This document shows, piece by piece, positions 9,083-16,413 of a stretch of DNA of 55,686 bases. Numbering within the stretch: position 1 is the stretch's first letter; the number at the start of each line of letters is the position of its first letter. The notes under the pieces are model-generated. The model was not told where the DNA came from, searched no databases, and saw nothing but the letters and a program-made list of their open reading frames with translations. This DNA is from an uncultured Saprospiraceae bacterium (GTDB lineage Bacteria > Bacteroidota > Bacteroidia > Chitinophagales > Saprospiraceae), in NCBI GenBank assembly GCA_938001865.1, contig CALLAW010000075.1, positions 1 through 55,686 on the forward strand, in the 5' to 3' direction. The translations under genes were made by a program, and so were the position numbers.

Positions 9083-9427
9083 TTAGTCAGATTCGACACT
9101 CAATTTCTTAACTAACACAAATAACCAAATTCCGACGAGACTTCCAATAATATTGGCAAGAATATCATAAAAATCAAACATTCTTGTCGTAGTTAATGTC
9201 TCCTGACAAATCTCCATTGCGATTCCAAATCCGATACTCACTATTGCAACTAGAGTTAATGACCATTGTCGATAACCGATGGCAATAAGATAAGAGAGGA
9301 TCAAATACATGAAAACATGGGACAATTTATCAATACCGATGATGGTATATGAAGGCATCTCTTCGAATGGATAAAGACTCAATACGACTAACGTTATAGC
9401 GTATAGATACAAGTAAAGTCTCTTCAT
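9083..9427 (-). CDS. VanZ-like family membrane protein
   Basis: Small integral membrane protein of 114 residues with about four hydrophobic segments. The VanZ-family pattern is visible: GIDKLSHVFMYLILSYLIA in the second segment, then GIAMEICQETLTTTRMFDFYDILANIIGSLVGI, where the E, the R/D pair and the final N are the conserved polar positions. VanZ itself gives low-level teicoplanin resistance, but most members in Bacteroidota have no known role. It lies between gcvH and tonB on the same strand, a common arrangement in this phylum as I recall it. Confidence 0.85.
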   Translation of the reverse strand: MKRLYLYLYAITLVVLSLYPFEEMPSYTIIGIDKLSHVFMYLILSYLIAIGYRQWSLTLVAIVSIGFGIAMEICQETLTTTRMFDFYDILANIIGSLVGIWLFVLVKKLSVESD

Positions 9428-9536
9428 TAGAGTCGACTTAGTCAGTATATGATAGAGAGATGCGATTGTAGCGGAGTTTTGGTGTATGGCTACCTCACAT
9501 TTTTATGAAAATAAACCAGAAAAGATACGTAATAGG

Positions 9537-9929
9537 CTATCCTACGAGGGAGTGATACTCTTCATGACTCATGAGCTCATCTAGCTGTGCTGCATCAGAG
9601 ATCTCTATCTTGATCAGCCAACCATCACCGTAGGCATCAGAGTTGACTAGTCCTGGTTCGTCTTCTTCGTTTTCGTCCAATTTAGGATTAAACTCTAAGA
9701 CCTTTCCGCTTACGGGCATATAGAGATCAGAGGTAGTCTTGACTGCCTCTACTGTACCGAAGACTTCGTCTTTGGCAATCTCATCACCTACTGTATCTAT
9801 CTCGACATAGACGATCTCTCCGAGTTCGCCTTGAGCAAAATCAGTGATACCGATGGTTGCAGTATTATCATCATGTACAAGCACCCACTCGTGCTCTTTG
9901 GTGTATTTAAGATTTGCGGGGATATTCAT
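9537..9929 (-). CDS. gcvH: Glycine cleavage system H protein
   Basis: Carries the lipoyl arm that shuttles the aminomethyl group between the P, T and L proteins of glycine cleavage. The length (130 aa) is typical. The lipoylated lysine is Lys64 in FGTVEAVKTTSDLYMPVSG, and the N-terminal KYTKEHEW and central GITDFAQGELGEIVYVE motifs are family hallmarks. It lies 37 bases downstream of the citrate synthase gene on the same strand and may be cotranscribed with it. The genes for the other glycine cleavage proteins are not in the window. Confidence 0.97.
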   Translation of the reverse strand: MNIPANLKYTKEHEWVLVHDDNTATIGITDFAQGELGEIVYVEIDTVGDEIAKDEVFGTVEAVKTTSDLYMPVSGKVLEFNPKLDENEEDEPGLVNSDAYGDGWLIKIEISDAAQLDELMSHEEYHSLVG

Positions 9930-9966
9930 ATTAGCTCTTTCTTTATTTAGTTGGTTTGTAGGGTTA

Positions 9967-11277
9967 TTACGATACAGATTTTACAATTTCTTTCATTTTC
10001 TCAAAAGTATGCGACTTAGGTCTCTCCAGTGGGAAGCCTAATGCTCTTGACCAGCAGCTATTCGCTAGGACACCGAGAGCTCTAGACACTCCGAAGAGGA
10101 CAGTGTAGTATCCATACTCTTTGAGGCCGTAGTGTACGAGTAAGGCACCTGAGTGAGCATCCACATTGGGCCATGGATTCTTTACTTTGCCCAAGCTATC
10201 TAAGATACCTGGTACGACATCGAAGAGATTCCATACGATATTGACATAATCATCATCTTGGATATACTCTTCGGCAAATGTCTTCTGAGCTGTAAATCTT
10301 GGATCGGGCTTACGGAGTACTGCATGACCGTATCCAGGGATCACTTGGCCGCTATCGAGAGTATCTTGTACGTATTGTGCTATTTGCTCTTTGCTTGGCT
10401 TGGTCGTGCCTAGCTTCTCTGTCATACTGAAGATCCACTTGATTACCTCTTGATTAGCTAATCCGTGGAGTGGACCAGCAAGAGATGCCATACCTGCTGC
10501 AAAACTGAGATAGACATCACTGAGTGTACTATTGACAAGGTGTACAGTATGGGCAGAGGCATTACCACCTTCATGATCGGCATGGATCGTGAGGTACAGT
10601 CTCATCAGGCTCTTGAAGTCTGGATCATTATGGCCTAGCATATGGGCAAAGTTCGCTGCCCAGTCGAGTGACTCGTCTGCTGCGATGTGCTCACCATTAT
10701 GATAAGTACGTCTATAGATATATGCTGCGACATGTGGCAATTTAGCGATGAGGTTCATTGCGTCTTCGTAAGTTGCATCCCAGTAGTCATGCTTAGACAT
10801 CCCTTCGCTATACTTCTGAGAGAAGATACTATCACTCTGCATTGCAGTGATTGCAAGTACAAATTGTGTCATCGGGTGAGTATCTGCTGGCAAGGTATCG
10901 AGTACTTTGTAGACAGAGTCGGAGACTTTTGCTCTTTTTTCCCATTCGTCAGATAGCCAATTGACTTGCTCTTGAGTAGGGATCTCATCTACCAGCATCA
11001 ACCAGAAGAGACCTTCGGGTAGTGGTTCTTTACCTCCTGGAGCTTTGGGTAATATTTCTTTCAATTCTGGGATAGTGTATCCTCTAAATCTTATGCCCTC
11101 TTGAGCATCGAGTTGTGATGCCTCCCAGATCATACTCTTCACTCCTCTCATACCTCCAAAGACCTGCGCCACTTTGACTTGATCTACGATTACATTCGCA
11201 TTCTCTTTACTAAATGCTCTCATTTCTGCTTTGAGTGCAGTTGCTTTCTCTTCAAATTTCTTTTTCAGTAGATCCAT
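9967..11277 (-). CDS. gltA: Citrate synthase, eukaryotic/mitochondrial-like type
   Basis: Condenses acetyl-CoA and oxaloacetate to citrate in the TCA cycle. The 436-residue protein resembles the mitochondrial form more than the hexameric E. coli GltA: it has VFGGMRGVKSMIWEAS near residue 40, GIRFRGYTIPE near 61, and LAGPLHGLANQEV. The catalytic residues are His271 (GPLHG), His318 (PGYGHAV) and Asp373 (NVDAHSG). The allosteric NADH-site region of E. coli GltA is not apparent. The ATG at 11277 fits the family N-terminus. It is divergent from the DUF3109 gene and followed by gcvH after 37 bases. Confidence 0.96.
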   Translation of the reverse strand: MDLLKKKFEEKATALKAEMRAFSKENANVIVDQVKVAQVFGGMRGVKSMIWEASQLDAQEGIRFRGYTIPELKEILPKAPGGKEPLPEGLFWLMLVDEIPTQEQVNWLSDEWEKRAKVSDSVYKVLDTLPADTHPMTQFVLAITAMQSDSIFSQKYSEGMSKHDYWDATYEDAMNLIAKLPHVAAYIYRRTYHNGEHIAADESLDWAANFAHMLGHNDPDFKSLMRLYLTIHADHEGGNASAHTVHLVNSTLSDVYLSFAAGMASLAGPLHGLANQEVIKWIFSMTEKLGTTKPSKEQIAQYVQDTLDSGQVIPGYGHAVLRKPDPRFTAQKTFAEEYIQDDDYVNIVWNLFDVVPGILDSLGKVKNPWPNVDAHSGALLVHYGLKEYGYYTVLFGVSRALGVLANSCWSRALGFPLERPKSHTFEKMKEIVKSVS

Positions 11278-11384
11278 GGGTGTTTAGTAGTTTTTTATGG
11301 TAAAGAATAGATACATCTAATTTGTTCACAATATACGACACCTTGAGGTTGTCTGCACGGTCTCTCACAACAATTTTAAAACGC

Positions 11385-11392
11385 TATATTTG
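11385..11392 (+). promoter_or_regulatory. -7 promoter element of the DUF3109 gene
   Basis: TATATTTG matches TAnnTTTG exactly and lies about 75 bases upstream of the proposed TTG start at 11468. No good -33 TTG is found at 17-23 bases. It argues against the longer reading frame that would begin inside it, at 11390. Confidence 0.4.
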
Positions 11393-11467
11393 TGTACCCA
11401 GTCTTGGAGATGTCATCACCTGATTCATCATCAAGCTGTCATCTCTCTAACCTTAATCTACTCCACA

Positions 11468-12034
11468 TTGATCCTTATAGACGAAGTACTGATCGAAGCC
11501 CAAGTCACTGGCGAATGTTTCGCTTGTAATCTCACTGCATGCAAGGGTGCCTGTTGCTGGGAAGGCGACTTCGGAGCACCACTAGATCCAGATGAAGTAG
11601 AGACAATAGAGATGCTCTTGCCGCAGATACTCCCGATGCTCAGCGATGAAGCTAGAGAGATCATCAAGGGTGATGGTCATGTAACATACTATCCAGAGAT
11701 GAAGCAAGACGGTACTCCACTCGCTAAGGATAAGTCATGTGTCTACCTTGTAAGGAAAGGTGACATCGCGATGTGTGCTTTTGAGATATTGGAGTCAGAG
11801 TCCAAGTCTGATTGGAAGAAGCCCATCAGTTGCCATCTCTATCCTATCAGAATCGAAAAAAACCCCCAGACAGGTTTCAGCATGATGAGATACGACCACT
11901 GGGATATCTGCAATCCAGCAATCACGCATGGTCAGCAGTCTCAGACTAAGGTCTTTGAGTTTGCCAGAGATGCCATCATCCGTAAGTACGGCCAAGAGTT
12001 CTATGACAGACTCGAGATGATCGCTAATCGCTAA
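11468..12034 (+). CDS. DUF3109 family protein (Cys-rich, YkgJ-like)
   Basis: Conserved Bacteroidota protein of unknown function. The N-terminal half carries closely spaced cysteines in ECFACNLTACKGACCWEGDFGAPL, then KSCVYL and MCAFE. This pattern resembles the YkgJ/DUF3109 group, thought to bind zinc or an iron-sulfur cluster. SCHLYPIRI and WDICNPA are further conserved Cys motifs. The open frame extends upstream to 11390, but that start overlaps a promoter-like element and adds about 26 residues of unlikely composition. A TTG at 11468 gives the N-terminus MILIDEVLIEAQVTGECF, about 188 residues, which fits my memory of the family. Function unknown; family membership is fairly sure. Confidence 0.85.
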   Translation: MILIDEVLIEAQVTGECFACNLTACKGACCWEGDFGAPLDPDEVETIEMLLPQILPMLSDEAREIIKGDGHVTYYPEMKQDGTPLAKDKSCVYLVRKGDIAMCAFEILESESKSDWKKPISCHLYPIRIEKNPQTGFSMMRYDHWDICNPAITHGQQSQTKVFEFARDAIIRKYGQEFYDRLEMIANR

Positions 12035-12087
12035 AGCAGATATTAATATAATATAAGATGTCTCTCAATGAGTTGTTAAGAAGGACT

Positions 12088-12117
12088 CCTTGGGGTTAAA
12101 ATGCCGTTAAACCAAGG
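12088..12117. repeat. Imperfect inverted repeat upstream of the skp pair
   Basis: CCTTGG-GG-TTAA (12088-12099) pairs with TTAA-A-CCAAGG (12107-12117) around a seven-base centre. It is flanked by two copies of AAGGACTC, at 12081-12088 and 12132-12139. It lies about 105 bases upstream of the first skp start, so it may be an operator or leader hairpin. Confidence 0.4.
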
Positions 12118-12222
12118 GTAAAAACTAATGAAAGGACTCACAAAACTGTACTCTTATCAAATGAATCTAGATTTTATAATTAGAAATTCTATTTTTACAT
12201 CACTTTTTAAAATTGTAACATT

Positions 12223-12726
12223 ATGAAAAAAATACTCCTAACACTCAGCGTAGCATTAATGGTCGCTACTGCATCATATGCTCAGAGAATAGCAATCGTA
12301 GATGTCAATAGCCTCCTCGAGGGAATGACAGAATATACGTCTGCACAAAGTGATATCGATAATATCTCAGCTCAATGGCGACAAGATATCGCCAAAGACT
12401 ATGACCAGATCAAAAGTATGTACAACAAGTATCAAGCAGAGCAAGTCCTGCTCAGTGATGATGCTCGTAAGCAGAGAGAAGATGAAATCATGGACTACGA
12501 AAAGGCTGTAAGAGAAAAGCAAAAACAAAGATTCGGTGCAGAAGGTGACCTTTTCAGAAAAAGACAAGAATTGGTCAGACCGATTCAGGATAAAGTATTT
12601 GCGGCGATCGATACTTATGCCAAAGAGAGAGGATATGACCTCATCTTTGATAAAGGTGGTGCTGCAGGTCTCTTGTTTGCCACTGACGAATTTGACAAGA
12701 CAGAGGATATTAGGAGAAAACTCTAA
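12223..12726 (+). CDS. OmpH/Skp family periplasmic chaperone (copy 1)
   Basis: Periplasmic holdase that keeps unfolded outer-membrane proteins soluble on their way to the BAM complex. It has 167 residues with a cleavable signal peptide of about 20 (ending SYAQ). The beta-strand RIAIVDVNSLLEGM begins the mature part, a long charged helical section (about 40-125) forms the coiled-coil tentacles, and PIQDKVFAAIDTYAKERGYDLIFDKGGAAGLLFA is the C-terminal half of the trimerisation body. These are all typical of Skp. A second Skp of equal length follows after 57 bases, so the two are probably one operon. BamA, often next to skp, is not adjacent here. Confidence 0.93.
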   Translation: MKKILLTLSVALMVATASYAQRIAIVDVNSLLEGMTEYTSAQSDIDNISAQWRQDIAKDYDQIKSMYNKYQAEQVLLSDDARKQREDEIMDYEKAVREKQKQRFGAEGDLFRKRQELVRPIQDKVFAAIDTYAKERGYDLIFDKGGAAGLLFATDEFDKTEDIRRKL

Positions 12727-12783
12727 CAGAGAGCAATCACCAGAAATCACTCAGATAACTCATTATAACTACTTAATAAAATT

Positions 12784-13287
12784 ATGAAATCTACTAATTT
12801 ATTCTTGATACTTTGCATTTGCTTTGCTTCAGTGTCATCTCTTACTGCCCAGAAGTTTGCCTATATCAATTCGCAAGAGTTGATCAGTGAACTCCCAGAA
12901 GTAAAAGAAGCTAACTCTAACATCGAAGCTTTCCAAAGTCAACTCCAGAGAAAAGGTCAAGAAATGATCCAAGCTCTCCAGACTAAGTATGCTGCTGTGG
13001 AGCAGAATAGAGATAGTTACTCTCCAATCGAGCTAGAGCAAGAAGCTCAAAAACTCAAGGATGAAGAGGCGCAGATTCTCCAATTTGAACAGTCTAGTCA
13101 GCAAAAAATCTTAGAAAAGAGTGAAACCCTCCTAGCACCAATCCGTACAAGGATAGAGGCTGCTATCAAGGAGGTAGCTGATGAGAATGGCTATGATTAT
13201 GTCTTTGACTATAGTATGGGCCTCGTACTCTATGCTAATGAAGAGACTAATATCGGTAATCTAGTAAAAGCCAAGCTAGGTCTGTAA
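12784..13287 (+). CDS. OmpH/Skp family periplasmic chaperone (copy 2)
   Basis: Second Skp-like chaperone, again 167 residues, with a signal peptide ending LTAQ at about residue 22. The mature start KFAYINSQELISELPEVKEAN, a glutamine/lysine-rich coiled coil, and the ending PIRTRIEAAIKEVADENGYDYVFD match the family. It is clearly diverged from copy 1 (the coiled coil differs almost throughout), so this is an old duplication rather than a recent one. It is followed by a strong terminator, which closes the two-gene unit. Confidence 0.93.
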   Translation: MKSTNLFLILCICFASVSSLTAQKFAYINSQELISELPEVKEANSNIEAFQSQLQRKGQEMIQALQTKYAAVEQNRDSYSPIELEQEAQKLKDEEAQILQFEQSSQQKILEKSETLLAPIRTRIEAAIKEVADENGYDYVFDYSMGLVLYANEETNIGNLVKAKLGL

Positions 13288-13351
13288 ATGCAGACTAGAC
13301 ACTAAGATTTATCATAGGATATTTCCTTAAATAGAATAACTCAATTAACGA

Positions 13352-13386
13352 AGAGGCTGTCCACCAGACAGTCTCTTTTTCTTTTT
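13352..13386 (+). terminator. Rho-independent terminator of the skp operon
   Basis: AGAGgCTGTC pairs with GACAGtCTCT across the loop CACCA, followed by a T-rich run TTTTTCTTTTT, about 65 bases after the stop of the second skp gene. Confidence 0.85.
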
Positions 13387-13691
13387 GCCTTGTTTTGCAT
13401 TTAGCAATAGCGACACACCAGTGTTAACACTGGACACTTAGCCTACTTCAGCACATCTCCCAAAGTTAGAGCTGATGCTCTTGATCTGAGTACAAACTGA
13501 CCAACCACTTACTCATAGCTCAAAAAAGCAAACAATTCATTTAGTCATAAGAGCAATAATGAGTAACTTGGACCAACTGTGAGTATTTGGTATCCTACCA
13601 AGAGCAGAGTACGGAGTGGCATACACCACAAACTACCTTATATTCAATGAGTCAGTCAACTTTATATTCAAAGCGAAAAAAATAATACGAA
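13387..13691. other. Intergenic region upstream of the Grx-TrxR fusion
   Basis: About 300 bases without a supported gene. It holds a perfect 16-bp palindrome (listed separately) and two direct copies of TTATATTCAA at 13638-13647 and 13662-13671, 24 bases apart. The second is close to the TAnnTTTG -7 pattern (TATATTCA) and sits about 20 bases before the start codon. The rest shows nothing I can name. Confidence 0.5.
13418..13433. promoter_or_regulatory. Perfect 16-bp palindrome CCAGTGTTAACACTGG, candidate operator
   Basis: The 16 bases equal their own reverse complement; the flanking bases do not pair. There is no T-run after it, and the skp terminator already lies upstream, so a protein-binding site is more likely than a terminator. 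It lies about 260 bases upstream of the Grx-TrxR fusion gene. Confidence 0.5.
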
Positions 13692-15101
13692 ATGAATCAA
13701 ATTCAACTTTATGGAGCAGATTGGTGCCCCGATTGTGTCAGAGCAAAATCGTATCTCAAAGAAAATAAAATTACTTATGAGTTTATCGATGTTGACTTAG
13801 ATGAAGCAGCAACCAAAAAAGTAGAATCAATAAACAATGGTAAGCGGATCATACCAACAATTATTATCAACGGAAAATCTTATACCAACCCCAGTAATGC
13901 TCAATTGGCATCAGCACTTGGGATCAATGACAATTTTCACATTATAGTATACGGAGCCGATTGGTGTCCTGATTGCCGCAAGTCTAAAGCATTTCTAAAG
14001 GATAATAAGATAAATTTTCAATACATAGATATAGATAATAATGAATGGTCTATCCCGATAATCACTAAGATTAATAATGGTAAAAGGAAGATACCTACCA
14101 TAATTATCAATAATGATACTGTCCTGGTGGAGCCCGAAAATGAAGAACTGCGACAAGCACTAAAACTCGATGAAGTCAAAGAAGAAAGAATATTTGATAG
14201 TATCATTATAGGCGGTGGAGCTGCAGGGCTTACTACCTCGATCTATGCTCAAAGAGACAGATTCGATACGCTGATATTAGAGAAGAAAACAATTGGTGGC
14301 AATGCCTTCCTTACCCAAAAAATTGAAAATTATCCTGGGTTTACTTCTATCTCTGGTCCTGATTTAATGGACAAAATGGAAGAACAGGCAAAGACATATG
14401 GAGCCACAATCAAAACAGGAGAAGATGTAATCTCAATCGAAAAAGAAGAAGAATTATTCAAGATAAAAACTCATACTCAAGACTATCTGGGTAAGACAGT
14501 AGTACTCTCAACTGGCTCCACATATCGTCAACTAGGGATCCCTGGTGAAGCTGATTTGATCGGTTCTGGTGTACACTTTTGTGCAACATGTGACGGTGCA
14601 TTCTATCGAGAAAAAGATATCATCGTCATAGGTGGCGGCAACTCTGCTCTAGAAGAGGGTATCTTCTTAGCAGGATTTTGCAAAAGTGTAAAAATCGTTC
14701 ATATCCTTCCTGAGTTTACTGCAAGTGAAACCTATACAGAAAAACTGAGTTCAGTTAAAAATATATCGACCTATTTGAATAAAAAATCGTTGGAGTTTAT
14801 CGCTGATGAGAATGGAATATTCAAAGGTGTGAAGATAGAAGACAATGAAACCAAAAATCAAGAAGTATTACATGCAGATGGAGTCTTTGTTTTTATCGGT
14901 CTAATCCCCAATACTAAGCCATTTGAAAACATCATTGAACTCAACGATAGAGGCTTTATCAAGACTACAGGTCTTGCACAGACATCAATAGATGGAATCT
15001 TTGCCGCTGGAGATTGTAGAGAAGGCGCTATAGCACAGGTAGCAGCAGCAACTGGCGAAGGCGTACTAGCAAGTTATGGAGTCAAGGACTACCTTAAATA
15101 A
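13692..15101 (+). CDS. Fusion of two glutaredoxin-like domains and thioredoxin reductase
   Basis: Predicted NADPH-dependent disulfide reductase of 469 residues that carries its own electron acceptors. Residues 1-78 and 82-160 are tandem glutaredoxin-like domains, each with GADWCPDC (Cys12/Cys15 and Cys92/Cys95) and a later NNGKRxIPTIIIN motif containing the cis-Pro. Residues about 168-469 form a low-molecular-weight thioredoxin reductase: FAD-binding GGGAAG at 174-179, redox-active CATC at 297-300, NADPH-binding IVIGGGNSALEEG at about 311-323, and a C-terminal FAD motif GIFAAGDCREGAIAQVA. Electrons would pass from NADPH through FAD and CATC to the CPDC sites. Single Trx or Grx fusions to TrxR are known; two Grx-like domains at the N-terminus are unusual. 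It appears to be a single-gene unit. Confidence 0.92.
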   Translation: MNQIQLYGADWCPDCVRAKSYLKENKITYEFIDVDLDEAATKKVESINNGKRIIPTIIINGKSYTNPSNAQLASALGINDNFHIIVYGADWCPDCRKSKAFLKDNKINFQYIDIDNNEWSIPIITKINNGKRKIPTIIINNDTVLVEPENEELRQALKLDEVKEERIFDSIIIGGGAAGLTTSIYAQRDRFDTLILEKKTIGGNAFLTQKIENYPGFTSISGPDLMDKMEEQAKTYGATIKTGEDVISIEKEEELFKIKTHTQDYLGKTVVLSTGSTYRQLGIPGEADLIGSGVHFCATCDGAFYREKDIIVIGGGNSALEEGIFLAGFCKSVKIVHILPEFTASETYTEKLSSVKNISTYLNKKSLEFIADENGIFKGVKIEDNETKNQEVLHADGVFVFIGLIPNTKPFENIIELNDRGFIKTTGLAQTSIDGIFAAGDCREGAIAQVAAATGEGVLASYGVKDYLK

Positions 15102-15175
15102 GAGCAATACTGACAGCAAGAGCAATTGGGGATTACAGGGTACTGTTGGAGTAAGGTATAATGAGGGGTTCGCTA

Positions 15176-15859
15176 TCACTCACCATCTTCGAGTGTGGCA
15201 TCCACCTGAGCTGTATCAGGATCTGTCTTGTCTTCATCCGACTTCTTATCCTCCTTGAAGAGATCTCTGTAGAAGAGGATAATGCCTACAACACCAATAG
15301 AGATAGCGCTATCTGCAACATTAAATACAGGCTTGAAGAACAGAAATGGACGACCACCCCAGAATGGTAACCAATCAGGAAGACGAGTATCAATGAGAGG
15401 AAAGTAAAACATATCCACAACCCAACCTTGGAGGAATCCAGCGTAACCGCCTCCCTCTGGAAACATCTCAGCGAGTCCACCATGATATGTGCTCTCAGAG
15501 AAGATGAGTCCGTAGAATGCTGAGTCTATGATATTACCAATAGCACCAGCCACGATAAGAGCAAAACAAATGATCACTCCCTTCCTCTCCATAGCCTTGA
15601 TCATGCCAGAGATCAGGTAAAAAAGAAATCCTACCATCAAAATACGAAAAATCGAAAGGATATACTTGCCTATCACTCCACCAAAGGAGATGCCAAATGC
15701 CATACCATCATTCTCTATAAAGTGAATCTTGGCCCACTCAAGACCCAAGATATCGAACCCACCTCTATACGGAATAGATGTCTTGACATAGATCTTGAGT
15801 GCTTGATCGAGAATCAAAACAGTCAAGACGACCAAAGTTACTATAGTGCTTCTTTTCAA
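15176..15859 (-). CDS. lspA: Lipoprotein signal peptidase (signal peptidase II)
   Basis: Aspartic protease of the inner membrane that removes signal peptides from prolipoproteins. It has 227 residues and four membrane segments. The catalytic aspartates are Asp112 (GNIIDSAFYG) and Asp183 (FNVADSAI), and the ENDGMAFG motif is near residue 50. The loop between the catalytic segments is longer than in E. coli (about residues 118-172, with FPEGGGYAGFLQGWVVDMFYFP), a feature I associate with Bacteroidota. A charged tail follows the last membrane segment. It lies 41 bases downstream of the DksA/TraR gene on the same strand, probably cotranscribed. Confidence 0.95.
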   Translation of the reverse strand: MKRSTIVTLVVLTVLILDQALKIYVKTSIPYRGGFDILGLEWAKIHFIENDGMAFGISFGGVIGKYILSIFRILMVGFLFYLISGMIKAMERKGVIICFALIVAGAIGNIIDSAFYGLIFSESTYHGGLAEMFPEGGGYAGFLQGWVVDMFYFPLIDTRLPDWLPFWGGRPFLFFKPVFNVADSAISIGVVGIILFYRDLFKEDKKSDEDKTDPDTAQVDATLEDGE

Positions 15860-15900
15860 ATCGAATCATGTATTTACTCGTGCAAAGAAAGAAGAAAATA

Positions 15901-16266
15901 TTAACTTTTCTGCTTTGCTTCTATACTGAGTGTAGCATGAGGTACTACTAAGAGTCTTTTCTTATCTATCAATTTGCCAGTTTCTCGGCAGACTCCATAC
16001 ACTTTATTGGCTACTCTAGATTGGGCATTCTGTAAGTGTCTGATGAGTTTCTTTTGGCGTGAAGCCATTGTCATCATCCTCTCTTGCTCTACAGTACCAT
16101 TACTATCATCTATCCCTCTTACCCTTGCGTCCTCACTCTCGCCAAACTCTGATATCTGATTGATGTAGTACTCAAGTTGATTCTGAGCTTCTATTAGCTT
16201 TTCTTCTATAATTTTACCAAACTCTGCTAATTCTTCATCAGAGTACCGAGTCACTTCATTTGCCAT
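15901..16266 (-). CDS. TraR/DksA family regulator
   Basis: RNA-polymerase secondary-channel binder of the DksA/TraR group, 121 residues. A long coiled-coil N-terminal half (about 10-85) is followed by the degenerate zinc-finger region VYGVCRETGKLIDKKRLLVVPHATLSIEA. Only one of the four usual zinc cysteines remains, as in other Bacteroidota members I recall, so the finger is probably metal-free. It lies 41 bases upstream of lspA on the same strand, a common pairing in the phylum. Confidence 0.92.
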   Translation of the reverse strand: MANEVTRYSDEELAEFGKIIEEKLIEAQNQLEYYINQISEFGESEDARVRGIDDSNGTVEQERMMTMASRQKKLIRHLQNAQSRVANKVYGVCRETGKLIDKKRLLVVPHATLSIEAKQKS

Positions 16267-16334
16267 AGTCCATCCTGTTTATTACCCACACTACACTATT
16301 ATGGCGAAAAATGTTCCAAAAGGTCAGATTTCTC

Positions 16335-16342
16335 TACCTTTG
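16335..16342 (+). promoter_or_regulatory. -7 promoter element of trhO
   Basis: TACCTTTG is an exact TAnnTTTG match, predicting a leader of about 65 bases before the ATG at 16414. No TTG is present at the usual -33 distance (TGTTCC at 16312 is the nearest). Confidence 0.4.
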
Positions 16343-16413
16343 CGGTTCAATCTTGACGCCTTCTTAACATTTTTAAGAGGTTTAACTATTTTTTCAGGTT
16401 TAATGCAAAAGCC

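Noticed and set aside
11390-11467. Upstream extension of the DUF3109 frame
   Set aside because: It begins inside a -7 promoter element and codes for a sequence unlike the family N-terminus.
15176-15859. Missing Arg in the LspA GNxxDR motif as a sign of inactivation
   Set aside because: Both catalytic aspartates are intact and the longer loop is, as far as I recall, usual in Bacteroidota LspA.
15901-16266. Loss of zinc cysteines in the DksA/TraR protein as a broken gene
   Set aside because: The single-cysteine form with the same VPHATLSIEA ending is common in Bacteroidota and the frame is intact.
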